A stretch of DNA of 39,445 nt from Candidatus Parvarchaeota archaeon UBA573 (GCA_002502045.1 DAPE01000016.1:1-39445); one strand, 5' to 3'; positions 1-9,032 are shown, numbered from the stretch's first letter. Translations and numbers: made by a program. The notes: generated by a model not told the origin, from the sequence alone.

Positions 1-221
1 GTGAATTTGCATTGTTTGGTATTGGACCTGCTAATACTGCTATTTTGTATCCTATATTATTGCATAAGCTTGAGGATACTGTGAATGGTGAAAATCCAGA
101 GCTTGTAAAAGTTACACTTGAACTTGGGTTGAAGATACCCATGCTGTATAGGATAACGGCCACTATGACTATTATTAAGATTGCTCAGCCATACGTCATC
201 ATGTACTCTAAAGCTGACTGA
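1..221 (+). CDS. C-terminal end of an unrecognised protein (5' end outside window)
   Basis: The reading frame is open from position 3 to a TGA at 219-221, giving 72 residues that begin EFALFGIGPANT. A TTG at 12 could be read as a start, but the frame is open upstream to the window edge, so this is more likely the tail of a longer gene. The fragment mixes hydrophobic stretches (AILYPILLHKL and the end TIIKIAQPYVIMYSKAD) with a polar middle. I recognise no family motif. About 150 bp of AT-rich sequence separates it from the next gene on the same strand. Confidence 0.5.
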   Translation, partial: EFALFGIGPANTAILYPILLHKLEDTVNGENPELVKVTLELGLKIPMLYRITATMTIIKIAQPYVIMYSKAD

Positions 222-373
222 GAACGCTTGCTTGTTAAAAGAGTTAAATCCTTTTTGTTTAAGGCTTTAAATGGCATATTATTTGATGTGAATAAAACAA
301 TATAAATGTTTACAGATAGGGCTAAATTCCCCAATAATTATAATATTAATTAACATAAATTTCTATAATTACC

Positions 374-1132
374 ATGAAAATATTGTCTTGGAATGTAAAT
401 GGGTTAAGAAGTGTTGCAAGAAAAAACGAGATACAGAAAATAATAAATTCACAGATTTATGATGTTATACTATTACAGGAAACTAAAATTGAAGAGATAA
501 ATAAATTGATAGAAACCAACGGATACGTTTACTATATTATGCATTCAACTGTAAAAAAAGGCTACAGTGGTGTTATAACTTTCTGTAAAGAGACCCCAAT
601 TAATGTTATTTATGGAATTGGACATGAAAAATACGATAATGAAGGGAGAGTAATTACAATAGAACTTAAGGATTACTTTATAGTTAACAGCTATTTTCCA
701 AATTCTAGAAGAGATTTAAGTAGACTTGATTTTAAGAAGGATTTCAACGAAAAGATATTAGAGTTCTTAGAAAAACTAAGAAAGAGAAAACCAGTAGTTA
801 TAGGAGGGGATTTTAATGTTGCACATACAGATTTAGATATAGCAAGACCCAAGCAAAACGATGGAAATGCAGGTTTTACACGAGAAGAACGAGCTTTTGT
901 CGATAAATTTATAGAAAAAGGGTATATAGACACGTTTAGGCTATTCAATAAGGAAGGTGGAAATTATTCATGGTGGACTTATTTGTACAAAAGCGCAAAG
1001 GCTAATAACATTGGGTGGAGAATAGATTACTTTTTTGTGTCTAGTGAACTTAAAAATAAAGTTAAAGCTGCTGGAATAATCAAAAAACAAGAAGGCTCAG
1101 ATCATGCACCTGTATTTGTAGAGGTAGATTAA
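374..1132 (+). CDS. xth: Exodeoxyribonuclease III / AP endonuclease (ExoIII family)
   Basis: A metal-dependent endonuclease/exonuclease of base excision repair that cuts DNA 5' of abasic sites and trims 3' ends. The full set of family motifs is visible: WNVNG (6-10), LLQETKIE with metal-ligand Glu36, GGDFNVAH with Asp146 and Asn148, NYSWWTY near 200, RIDYFFVS with Asp218, and GSDHAPV with the Asp243-His244 pair. At 252 aa it has the normal bacterial/archaeal length, with no extra N-terminal domain. An AT-rich TATA-like stretch (about 339-352) lies upstream of the ATG, and there is no obvious Shine-Dalgarno, so the mRNA may be leaderless. Its 3' end overlaps the convergent KaiC-like gene by 4 bp. 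Confidence 0.95.
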   Translation: MKILSWNVNGLRSVARKNEIQKIINSQIYDVILLQETKIEEINKLIETNGYVYYIMHSTVKKGYSGVITFCKETPINVIYGIGHEKYDNEGRVITIELKDYFIVNSYFPNSRRDLSRLDFKKDFNEKILEFLEKLRKRKPVVIGGDFNVAHTDLDIARPKQNDGNAGFTREERAFVDKFIEKGYIDTFRLFNKEGGNYSWWTYLYKSAKANNIGWRIDYFFVSSELKNKVKAAGIIKKQEGSDHAPVFVEVD

Positions 1133-1824
1133 AACACTGGTTGGTCTTGGAATATATTTATCCCATTATTTCCTATATCAAAAGGGTGCATCCCAGTACT
1201 ATGAGACGAGAACCTCATTTTAACTATTGAGATAGTATTCTGGTAGAAATTTTGGTTATAGATCATTGATAATATTATTACCATATCAGAAAGATATATT
1301 GGTATAGCTATATCTTCAGAAAGCTCCATCCGATTTATGTCTCCATATCTTTCTATTGTAATAAGTGTTGTACCAAATTCTCTAAGCATTTTAAATGTAT
1401 CAGTAAGTATATTCCTCTGCAATGTAGGATCTTTTATTTCCCATAAAAAAGGAGTAAGCGGGTCGATAACTATCCTAGCATGCTTTTCTTTTCTTGTTTC
1501 GAGTATTTTAGGTAGTTCTATTGAAAGAAAATTCTTGAAATCATGCCCGGTCATTCTAGAAAAAACGAAATTTGAGTTTAAATTTTCCTTAAATTCACTA
1601 AATCCAAAAGAATCACATTGCTCTAAGAAGGAATCAATATCCTGCTCCATACTAATATAAAATACCTTTTCGTTGTTCTTTAACCCTTCTCTTAAAAATT
1701 CAGTACAAAAAATACTTTTTCCAGCCCCTGGAGAACCATATATTGCAATTAAACTATTCTTAACGAATCCACCATTTGCTATAGCATCAAAACCGATTAC
1801 CCCGCTTTTAACCCTTTCAACCAT
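1129..1824 (-). CDS. KaiC-like RecA-superfamily ATPase (single domain)
   Basis: A single-domain RecA/KaiC-type ATPase of the group common and mostly uncharacterised in archaea. Visible: Walker A GSPGAGKS (30-37), the KaiC-like ISMEQD segment (57-62) that carries the likely catalytic Glu, and a Walker B strand ARIVIDPLTPF with Asp121. At 231 aa there is one ATPase domain and no extra sensor or helix-turn-helix domain. The GFDAIANGGFVKNSLIAIYG opening is typical of the family. It lies 31 bp downstream of polX on the same strand, so co-transcription is plausible. A DNA repair or signalling role would only be inferred from context; KaiC-like proteins in archaea have diverse, mostly unknown functions. 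Confidence 0.85.
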   Translation of the reverse strand: MVERVKSGVIGFDAIANGGFVKNSLIAIYGSPGAGKSIFCTEFLREGLKNNEKVFYISMEQDIDSFLEQCDSFGFSEFKENLNSNFVFSRMTGHDFKNFLSIELPKILETRKEKHARIVIDPLTPFLWEIKDPTLQRNILTDTFKMLREFGTTLITIERYGDINRMELSEDIAIPIYLSDMVIILSMIYNQNFYQNTISIVKMRFSSHSTGMHPFDIGNNGINIFQDQPVF

Positions 1825-1855
1825 AATTTAATATAACATTTTAAAGATTTATTAA

Positions 1856-3562
1856 TTATCTTTTAAGTCTTAATATCTCATTGTATCCTAAAGTATTTAT
1901 AACATCCTTTTTTTCGAGCCAGCCCCTTCTAGCTATTGCGCTTGCAAACTCCAAAAAACGTAAATGCTCTATTCTATGTGAGTCGCTGCTAAGAGAAAAT
2001 TTTATTTTATAGTCTTTTGCTTTTTTTACAAGATCAAAGGGCAGATCTGATCTTTCTGGATATCCGTCTATTTCTAATAAAACATCATTATTTTCGCATG
2101 CTTCCATCACTCTATTAAAATCTAACTTTAGCCCCTCTCTTTGCCCAATTATTCGGTCAGTAGGATGCGCAACGGCATTTATTTTTCCACTATTTATTGC
2201 TTTTATTAGCCTATCAGTAAGGTCTTTGTTACCCATGTTAAGATTTTGATGAAGCGCGCCTATTACAAAATCAAATTGTTTTAAAGAATCGTCTTTTAAG
2301 TCTAAAGAGCCGTCTTTCAAGATTTCCAACTCAACTCCTTTTAATAGCTTTATGCTTCCTTTCTCATTAAATTTTTCTATTTTTTTATTTAATTCTAAAA
2401 AGCGTTTATCGTCAAGGCCATGAGCAACTCGTAAGCTTTTGCTATGATTTGTCAAGGCTAGATATTTTAACCCTCTTTTTTTTGCGGCTTCGGCCATTTC
2501 TTCTAAGGAGTTAACACCATCACTGTCTTTAGTATGAACATGTAAATCCCCAATAATCTCATCATAACTCACTAATTTTGGAAGCTTATTATTTTGCGCG
2601 GCCTCTACCTCTCCCGTATTCTCCCTTAACTCAGGAGGTATAAATTCCATACCAAGTTTATTGTATATCTCTTCTTCATCTTTTCCAGCTATTGCACTTT
2701 TCCCTCTAAATAAGCCATACTCATTAAGCTTTAAGCCTTTGGAGATAGCAATCTTTCTTATCTTTACGTTATGATCCTTATTTCCAGTAAAATATTGCAT
2801 AGCTGCTCCAAATGATTCTTTTGATAGAATTCTTATATCACAGGTTGTACCAATGCTTAACTCTACGGTAGTTTTTTTAGGCCCTTTTACGACAATACCA
2901 GTTACTTCATCTATTTTAGAAAAAAAGTCCATTCCAATTTCAGGCTTATCTGATATTGCAAGTATGTCCACATCTCCAATTGTTTCTTTTCTTCTTCTAA
3001 GAGAGCCTGCAATCTCAACCCTCTCGAAAACGTTGCTATTTCTTAACTTTTTCAATATTAAGTTAGTATAATCTATAACATAACCTAAAAGAAGCCTATC
3101 ATTTTTAACTGTCATAAACGATTGCAGGTTTTTTCTGATTTCTTCTTCGCTTTTCTCCCCAAAACCCTCTATGTTGCTTATTTTATGATTTTCTAACGCT
3201 TCCTTAAGATCTTTTATATCACGTATGCCTAGAGCTTTGTAAAGTGCATATACTCTTTTTGGGCCCAAACCTCTTATTTTCCTAAAAGTCTCAAAATCTA
3301 TAGGATACTTCTCCTTTAACTTTTCATACTTACTTATTTTCCCATTTTGTAGGTATTCTTCTATAGAGTTAGCTATGGATTTTCCAACCCCCTCTAAACT
3401 CAAGAGTTTTCCTTCTTTATAGATTTTATTTATATCCTCAGACAAACTGGATATAGTCAAAGCCGCTGTCCTATAGGCTCTTGGTTCCCATTTTACGCCT
3501 TCCAACTCAAGAATATCTGCTATATTATTTAATTTTTCGGCTAAATCTTTGTTAGAAACCAT
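1856..3562 (-). CDS. polX: Family X DNA polymerase with C-terminal PHP domain (PolX)
   Basis: A repair polymerase fused to a PHP phosphoesterase, as in bacterial and some archaeal PolX, acting in gap filling during base excision repair. Domain order: N-terminal 8-kDa-like domain with helix-hairpin-helix motifs (GVGKSIA near 58, GLGPKRV near 98, a third near 132); nucleotidyltransferase palm with GSLRRRKETIGDVD (186-199), whose Asp197 and Asp199 are the catalytic pair and Asp242 (CDIRI) the likely third; YFTGNKDHN (257-265). The PHP domain starts at about 337 and keeps HVHTKDSD (341-348), TNHS (371-374), His438, AHPTD (465-469) and SSDSH (525-529), the expected metal ligands. At 568 aa it is full length. 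It lies upstream of the KaiC-like gene and near xth, forming a small repair neighbourhood. Confidence 0.95.
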   Translation of the reverse strand: MVSNKDLAEKLNNIADILELEGVKWEPRAYRTAALTISSLSEDINKIYKEGKLLSLEGVGKSIANSIEEYLQNGKISKYEKLKEKYPIDFETFRKIRGLGPKRVYALYKALGIRDIKDLKEALENHKISNIEGFGEKSEEEIRKNLQSFMTVKNDRLLLGYVIDYTNLILKKLRNSNVFERVEIAGSLRRRKETIGDVDILAISDKPEIGMDFFSKIDEVTGIVVKGPKKTTVELSIGTTCDIRILSKESFGAAMQYFTGNKDHNVKIRKIAISKGLKLNEYGLFRGKSAIAGKDEEEIYNKLGMEFIPPELRENTGEVEAAQNNKLPKLVSYDEIIGDLHVHTKDSDGVNSLEEMAEAAKKRGLKYLALTNHSKSLRVAHGLDDKRFLELNKKIEKFNEKGSIKLLKGVELEILKDGSLDLKDDSLKQFDFVIGALHQNLNMGNKDLTDRLIKAINSGKINAVAHPTDRIIGQREGLKLDFNRVMEACENNDVLLEIDGYPERSDLPFDLVKKAKDYKIKFSLSSDSHRIEHLRFLEFASAIARRGWLEKKDVINTLGYNEILRLKR

Positions 3563-3616
3563 AAATTATCTAAATTTTCTACATATTTAATAATAACATA
3601 TATTTTGTTGTAAAAC

Positions 3617-4867
3617 TCAAAGAGACATAACAAAGGGCAATATATCTACTGCCTTTTTAATCTCTTTTAAATGATCTTTAGCACAATTAGCTTCGCTAAA
3701 GTCGCTACTGTAACTAAACCTCCGATTAGCTATTAGTACAGGTATATTGGAATTAAGATGTTTTTTAAGTTCGCTGGATGTTGCATGGTCGCAAGTTAAA
3801 ACTAGAGTATCTCTATCCATGTCTAAGACATTTGCTAACCTTGATATTATTATTTTGTCTATTTTTTCAATGATTGCGTATTTTTCATGGAATTTGCCAA
3901 GATGCGAAACGGCATCTGTCTGTTTTATATGAAGATAAATCGCGTCAAATTTAGACAAGGCTCTAACGGTTTTTTCGGCTTTATCAGAAAAATCTTTATC
4001 TATATTTTTCTCTTCAGATGTGGATATAAGCGTCATTCCTGCTGCAGCAGATATCCCTTTTTCAAGCGGCATTCCAGCTACCGCTGCCCAATTCCTTCCA
4101 TATTTTTCATTTATGTTTGGGAGTTTAGGATCTTTGTTTGCAGCATCTCTTAAAAAAATATAATTCGGTGCATCCAGCCCTCTCTTTTTCCTTTCCTTGT
4201 AGACATTTGAATTTTTTATAACCTTGACAGACTTTGATATAAACTCGTTAAGCAATAAAGCCGTATAATTTGCCTCCTTTTTTAATGCTTTTATTTTGTG
4301 TATCTCTCTATTCTTTATGCCTGTAGCAAAGCTAAGTTTTACTCCATTATTAAAAAAATTAGCGGTGTAACCTGGCTCATTGTTTGAAACAAATTGAGAA
4401 AATGTTTTTTTAGAACAATGAAAAACTAATCCTGCCCTATACCCTTCCCCAGCTTTAAATTGAAATTCTTCCCTCAAATTTACTTTTTTGTTTATTTCTT
4501 CAGATAACTCTTGTAACTCCTGATCTGACATATAAACTCTTACAGAATTAAGCTTATTATTTGTAACTGAACCAAAATTTACTCTAATACTCAAATCTCC
4601 ATCTTTAGGCTGCATGTCTAAACCAAGGCACTCAAACCAACCTCTGCCAGTGGAATATTTAAAAGGATCATAACCTAAATCTGCCATAACCCCAGAATCG
4701 CTTTCAGGAGCAAACTTTCCAATCACCTTTGGATAAGCAAATTTGCAGTGCTTTGTAAATTTATATAAATTGCTTTTTATAGCATAATCTAGTGGAGTTT
4801 TATTTTTTAGCTGCTTGATTGGAAGGTCAGCCAAACCATCAACTATTACAAAAACAGTTTTATTCAT
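3617..4867 (-). CDS. apgM: 2,3-bisphosphoglycerate-independent phosphoglycerate mutase, archaeal type
   Basis: Interconverts 3- and 2-phosphoglycerate in lower glycolysis/gluconeogenesis. It belongs to the alkaline-phosphatase superfamily. Visible signs: N-terminal metal site IVDGLAD (8-14); ESDSG (55-59) containing the likely phosphorylated Ser56, followed by LGYDP as in archaeal ApgM; GRGWFECLG; GRNWAAVAGMPLEKGISAAAGM in the middle; and the C-terminal metal sites KQTDAVSHLGKFHEK and LTCDHATSSELKKH. At 416 aa it has the usual ApgM length. The nearest genes (polX downstream, a coiled-coil gene upstream) are unrelated. A matching GapN-type enzyme is encoded at 28112-29635 and would feed it 3-phosphoglycerate. 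Confidence 0.93.
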   Translation of the reverse strand: MNKTVFVIVDGLADLPIKQLKNKTPLDYAIKSNLYKFTKHCKFAYPKVIGKFAPESDSGVMADLGYDPFKYSTGRGWFECLGLDMQPKDGDLSIRVNFGSVTNNKLNSVRVYMSDQELQELSEEINKKVNLREEFQFKAGEGYRAGLVFHCSKKTFSQFVSNNEPGYTANFFNNGVKLSFATGIKNREIHKIKALKKEANYTALLLNEFISKSVKVIKNSNVYKERKKRGLDAPNYIFLRDAANKDPKLPNINEKYGRNWAAVAGMPLEKGISAAAGMTLISTSEEKNIDKDFSDKAEKTVRALSKFDAIYLHIKQTDAVSHLGKFHEKYAIIEKIDKIIISRLANVLDMDRDTLVLTCDHATSSELKKHLNSNIPVLIANRRFSYSSDFSEANCAKDHLKEIKKAVDILPFVMSL

Positions 4868-4902
4868 TTTACCGCCTTTACATGATAATACAATTAATGT
4901 AT

Positions 4903-5682
4903 TTAAAGTTGGCTTAGATTTTCACTTGAACCTAGGATTGCTAGTTTTTTAATAAGTTCACTGCTTTTACTTGTTTCAGAATAAGTTTGTTTCTGTTCTT
5001 TTAACAATTCATCTAATTTGTCTGCTATATTTTTATTAGACCGCAGAAGTTCGTCTAGCTTTGAAATAAGTTCAGATATTGAACGTAGATCGTTGTCTGT
5101 TATTTTTATGTTTTCTTGAGATTTATCAACGACATTATTTGGTTTATTATCACTGTAGGGTATAGGCCCTGCTTTTGTAGGTATTTTCACAGGTTTGTCT
5201 AAATTGTTCTTTTGTATTGGCTGAATAGTATTTTCATTTATTTTTGATTCAATTTTTGTTTTAGCTGGTGCTGCACTAATATTGGATTTTTTCTGTTCTG
5301 CAACATTTTTCTTAAGCTTCTCCAACAAGTTATTTATATTATCAATTTCCTGTTTTTCCTGTTCAACTTTATTCATGTTCTCCTTCAGATCATCTAAATG
5401 ATTTTTTGGGACATTAGATTCAGTAGTTGCTACATTTAGAGTTTTATTAGCAGGCAGAAGGGGTTCTTGCTCTAAAGGCACCTGCACTTTTTCTTTAGAT
5501 ACTTCTTTTTCTATACTGTCTATTTTATCTTTATAATCATTTATTTGATTTATTAAATTCTTATTTTGATCACGAGTTACCCTATTTATATCAATAAAAT
5601 TTATATTTAGATCCTTTTCAAAATCTGCTATCTTAGTTTTTACCTCTTCTATCCTGTCTACAAGGCTATCTTTGGTGTCCAT
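4903..5682 (-). CDS. Coiled-coil protein of unknown function
   Basis: I do not recognise the family. The 259-aa product is highly charged, without membrane segments or cysteines. Predicted coiled-coil stretches cover about 1-60, 95-135 and 195-245 (the last with the near-repeats SKLDELLRS and DKLDELLKE). They are separated by low-complexity linkers rich in Pro, Asn, Lys and Thr (about 70-90 and 140-190). This looks like a structural or scaffold protein with flexible linkers. The ATG at 5682 is the first in frame. The apgM start lies 35 bp downstream on the same strand, so the two may be co-transcribed. The low-complexity linkers argue for fast evolution rather than a conserved enzyme. Confidence 0.6.
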   Translation of the reverse strand: MDTKDSLVDRIEEVKTKIADFEKDLNINFIDINRVTRDQNKNLINQINDYKDKIDSIEKEVSKEKVQVPLEQEPLLPANKTLNVATTESNVPKNHLDDLKENMNKVEQEKQEIDNINNLLEKLKKNVAEQKKSNISAAPAKTKIESKINENTIQPIQKNNLDKPVKIPTKAGPIPYSDNKPNNVVDKSQENIKITDNDLRSISELISKLDELLRSNKNIADKLDELLKEQKQTYSETSKSSELIKKLAILGSSENLSQL

Positions 5683-5827
5683 AATTTGGTATTAACGCAT
5701 TAAAGTTATAAATTCTTCCAACCAAGGCATGAATTTTAACTATTAACATATTATTAATTAAATTTTATCAATTTATAGCTTTCATTAACTTTAAAAACCA
5801 TTCACTTTCTGAGTTATCAACTAAAAA

Positions 5828-6499
5828 TCATTTTTTCCTTAGTATAAGCAATGAATGATCTTTTTGATAAGGGTAAAGGTTTATTTCGCGTAAAATATCA
5901 AATTTTCCCCTTAATTTCCTTATTTCATTCCTGACAACTTCTTTTGGATCTGTTGAAACATCTATGCTTCTTGTTTTTATTGCAAAGATTCCAATCTTTC
6001 CACTTTTTAAGAACAGATCCGAATTTTTTATAAAAATATCAGTTTGATCTCTCTGTGCTACATCTTGGTAAAGTAAATCGCACATCGGTATGTCAATTTT
6101 ATAGTTCTCAGGCTTCCTCGCATCATCTACAATTGGAAAGATATTATTACGTTCTTCTGCGAGAAGTATAAGATTTACTGCCATCTCTTCTGCAATTTCA
6201 ACTGCAAAAACTTGCCCATTTGTACCAACAATATCAGAAACATGCGATACAGTAGTACCAGATGAAGCACCAAGATAAAGAACCTTATATGAATCTTTTA
6301 TATCCACACCGTTTAGACCTTTGTAAAAAGCAGCAGAAAACTTACTTCTGTATGGTACCCATTCCCTATATATTTTACCCCCAAAATTGAAAATTTTCTC
6401 CCCATAAACAGATTTTTCGCCATATGCACTTAATGTAACAAGCGTACGCCTTTTATCTAAAAGCCAGTAAACTCTATCTATTACCTTTTTAAGTTCCAT
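5828..6499 (-). CDS. flpA: Fibrillarin, C/D-box sRNA-guided 2'-O-methyltransferase
   Basis: The catalytic subunit of the archaeal C/D sRNP that methylates rRNA and tRNA riboses. Visible: the N-terminal fibrillarin segment with YREWVPYRSKFSAAFYKGL; the SAM-binding motif VLYLGASSGTTVSHVSD (about 73-89) followed by acidic Glu101; DDARKP (125-130); the YQDVAQRDQ motif (144-152) typical of fibrillarin; FAIKTRSID; and the C-terminal YPYQKDHSLLILRK. At 223 aa it has the normal archaeal length. Its start overlaps the end of nop5 by 11 bp, the usual archaeal gene pair, so translation is probably coupled and the two partners are made together. An AT-rich gap of about 145 bp follows before the coiled-coil gene. 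Confidence 0.95.
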   Translation of the reverse strand: MELKKVIDRVYWLLDKRRTLVTLSAYGEKSVYGEKIFNFGGKIYREWVPYRSKFSAAFYKGLNGVDIKDSYKVLYLGASSGTTVSHVSDIVGTNGQVFAVEIAEEMAVNLILLAEERNNIFPIVDDARKPENYKIDIPMCDLLYQDVAQRDQTDIFIKNSDLFLKSGKIGIFAIKTRSIDVSTDPKEVVRNEIRKLRGKFDILREINLYPYQKDHSLLILRKK

Positions 6500-7235
6500 T
6501 TTTGGTCCTTGCTTTGCTTATATCTTTCATCATTTTTTCTATAATCTTACTGCTTTTATCCTCTTTTGAAAGAACATCTGTCTTAGCAGCAAGCGAAGAA
6601 TAAGCTGCTATTACTTTTGATACTTTTCCTTTTAGCTTATCTGGAGTAGAGATAACAAGCTCATGATTGTAAATTATACCATATTTTGGAGTGGCCTTTT
6701 TTCTTCTTGCTGCAAACATTGCTTTCTCTGCACCTAAAACCTGTATTTTTGATGAGGGCATTAACATAAGTGAATATGCGCTGCCAGCCAGATATATCAT
6801 TCTAGCAGTTATCTCAGAACCTAAAACAGCCGTTAAATTAGGATAATTCTTTTTTATTATCTCACTAAGTCGCTCGCTTACTATCTTTCTTAAGTCTGAA
6901 ATATTATTTATTTCATTTATTGAAAGGGATAAAAGCTGAATTTCATCGTCTTGCAGATCATAACCCATACTTTCAATGCTTATACCTAATTTTTTGGATA
7001 CGTCCTCTCTATTGCAAGCTTCCTTCAACTCCTTTATAAACACATCCCTTTCCTTTAGCTTATTTGCAGCTTCTGGGTAATAAAGAAAATAAAGGTCATT
7101 TAACTGTTCGAATAAAGTATTTTCACCCTTCTCTAACGAATCAGAAAATGCAATAAGCTTTCTTATAAGATCATCAATAGATAATCCTTCTTTTACTTTT
7201 TTCCTTGCTTTTAATACGAAATTTTTATTGTCCAT
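6489..7235 (-). CDS. nop5: Nop5 (Nop56/58-like) core protein of C/D sRNP, short form
   Basis: A scaffold protein that joins fibrillarin to the L7Ae-bound C/D guide RNA. The C-terminal Nop domain is clear: GSEITARMIYLAGSAYSLM, the hallmark KIQVLGAEKAMFAARR, then PKYGIIYNHELV. A coiled-coil-like helical region precedes it (about 30-130). The protein is 248 aa, whereas archaeal Nop5 proteins are commonly well over 300 aa, so the N-terminal fibrillarin-binding domain appears missing or strongly reduced. The ATG at 7235 is the first in frame, and the upstream region is AT-rich and non-coding on this strand. A TATA-like element inside an inverted repeat (7291-7314) is the likely promoter. Its stop overlaps the fibrillarin start. 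Confidence 0.92.
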   Translation of the reverse strand: MDNKNFVLKARKKVKEGLSIDDLIRKLIAFSDSLEKGENTLFEQLNDLYFLYYPEAANKLKERDVFIKELKEACNREDVSKKLGISIESMGYDLQDDEIQLLSLSINEINNISDLRKIVSERLSEIIKKNYPNLTAVLGSEITARMIYLAGSAYSLMLMPSSKIQVLGAEKAMFAARRKKATPKYGIIYNHELVISTPDKLKGKVSKVIAAYSSLAAKTDVLSKEDKSSKIIEKMMKDISKARTKNGT

Positions 7236-7290
7236 ATTATTAATTCTTTAAACTAACTACATAAATTTTGAATACAGATAATACTTCTTT

Positions 7291-7314
7291 ATTAAATGTT
7301 TTATAGCATTTAAT
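7291..7314 (-). promoter_or_regulatory. TATA-containing inverted repeat upstream of nop5
   Basis: On the plus strand, ATTAAATG (7291-7298) and CATTTAAT (7307-7314) form a perfect 8-bp inverted repeat. The 8-bp spacer reads CTATAAAA on the coding strand, a good archaeal TATA box. It sits about 56-79 bp upstream of the nop5 ATG, which predicts a leader of roughly 40 nt. It could be the operon promoter with a dyad operator around the TATA box. In AT-rich DNA the symmetry may be fortuitous. Confidence 0.4.
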
Positions 7315-7450
7315 ATTATTCCATACAAACTCTTTAGTACAGTAATATCCTCTTCATGCCTTAGTTATCCCTATTAGGATTTTTATACTTAACTATCTTC
7401 TATTGTTCTGTGTAAATATAAATTTTTGTCAGGTTCTAAAACTTTAAAGA

Positions 7451-9031
7451 TTAATCATCAAACTTAGGCCCTTTGCCATTTTTAGATACAAAAAATTTCT
7501 CTCCATCACTTGTTAAAGTAAGCGATTTACCAGAACTGTCCATGGTTTGAAGTACCACTGGAATTCTCCAAAGATGCGAAAGCCTATGCAAAGAATTTAT
7601 AGTATCTTTATTATACAAACTAAACATTTGATTAGCTTCCTCCTCAAACTGACCCTTTTGTTCTTCTGAAAGTTCTCCAACGTATCTTTTCAAAAAGCTA
7701 AGGTCCTGCCTCAATGTAAGTTTACTACCATTAAAAGTGCCCTTTGGCACATATAATATTGGACCGTAATTTTCAGTTTCCAAAAGTAGCTTAAAACGAA
7801 GTATGTTAGGGTCTAGATCTTCATTATTAGCTTTTTTTATCATATCTACAATAAAATCGGGATATTTATCCCCATACATTCTATCTATTAACATATTTTT
7901 CTTTTCTTCTATTTCTTTGACCAAAGCTTTGAAAAAATTACTGTCAGCATATGAAAAAATGAACTCCCAGTCTGTATAAGATTTAACAATTTCTAGTATC
8001 TCTGACAAACCTTTATTTTCCTTCTTTAAGTACAAACTCTTTTCTTCGTCTGAAAGTAAGTTATAAAGTATACCATGCTTGCCCTCATCCCATCTTTTTT
8101 CTATGTCTTTAAATAATCTAAATCCTAGATAATACGGTAATTGTGCAGGGGATAAAACATCTGCAACTCCTAATATTAGGTTTTTCATCTTAAATGCAGA
8201 TCCTGGATTATATTTTGCTACCTCATCAGCATATTTATCCTGCACAAATGTAGCAAATCCTTCATGCAGTATCTTTATTCTAACCCCTTTCATAATCTGG
8301 TTTATTTCATACACCATCTCAAAAAGCTCTTTTTCCCAGGGATTAAATCTAACGTTGTCAAGAGTAAATTTGTAAATATCATATGTGTCCTCTTCTGGAT
8401 AGGAGTCATCTTTACTGTAGTATTCTTTAGTTTTCTTCTTATGAAAATCAGGGAATATATCAATAAGACCGCTTAAAGTCTGAGCATAATCATAAGCTTT
8501 TTCTACTGTTTTTATCCCTAACCTTGTTTCCATTTCCCTATATCTGCTTCTGTAAAAATCATGTTTTTCTGGATTTGAATTTATTATTTTTTTAAGTTTA
8601 TTATTATATTCTATATGAAGATGCCCATATACGTGCGCCATAACACTTAATACTTCTTCATAAGTATCATTTTGGTTTATATAGACTTTAGTATACTCAT
8701 TCTTTTCTATAGGATTATAGAATTTGTATCCAACCATCTCATATAAAACACCTTGTCTATATTTCATCATATTCTCTTCTACTAACTTCTCCTGACCCGC
8801 TTCCCAAGAAGGTAAAGGCTTGACATAAAGAGCAACTCTCTCTGCAAATTCTTCATTATCTAAAAGTTCAAATTCTACATTTCCAAAAGATAGTCCTAAT
8901 TTATTTACCATAAAATCTGCTATTTTCCTTGCTTCCTGAGTGTATCTCTGGTCAATTTTAGAGCCGTGCTTAGCTACTATTTTGATCTCATTCCCATCAA
9001 CCAATAATTTTTCGAGTGATTTTTCTGCCAT
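7451..9031 (-). CDS. SpoVR-family protein
   Basis: Last gene of the PrkA-YeaH-SpoVR unit. SpoVR proteins affect spore cortex formation in Bacillus; the Escherichia coli homologue is YcgB. Their biochemical activity is not settled. Visible family features: PSWEAGQ near 74 with YEMVGYKFYNP near 97, then MAHVYGHLHIEYNN (131-144), matching the SpoVR HVxGH region, and ILHEGFATFVQ (254-264), matching the HEGxATF signature. The conserved His and Glu residues suggest a metal site (inference). At 526 aa it is close to the usual family length. The ATG at 9031 is one base after the YeaH stop (TAATATG), so translation is coupled. About 215 bp without a gene follow before nop5. Confidence 0.85.
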   Translation of the reverse strand: MAEKSLEKLLVDGNEIKIVAKHGSKIDQRYTQEARKIADFMVNKLGLSFGNVEFELLDNEEFAERVALYVKPLPSWEAGQEKLVEENMMKYRQGVLYEMVGYKFYNPIEKNEYTKVYINQNDTYEEVLSVMAHVYGHLHIEYNNKLKKIINSNPEKHDFYRSRYREMETRLGIKTVEKAYDYAQTLSGLIDIFPDFHKKKTKEYYSKDDSYPEEDTYDIYKFTLDNVRFNPWEKELFEMVYEINQIMKGVRIKILHEGFATFVQDKYADEVAKYNPGSAFKMKNLILGVADVLSPAQLPYYLGFRLFKDIEKRWDEGKHGILYNLLSDEEKSLYLKKENKGLSEILEIVKSYTDWEFIFSYADSNFFKALVKEIEEKKNMLIDRMYGDKYPDFIVDMIKKANNEDLDPNILRFKLLLETENYGPILYVPKGTFNGSKLTLRQDLSFLKRYVGELSEEQKGQFEEEANQMFSLYNKDTINSLHRLSHLWRIPVVLQTMDSSGKSLTLTSDGEKFFVSKNGKGPKFDD

Positions 9032-9032
9032 A

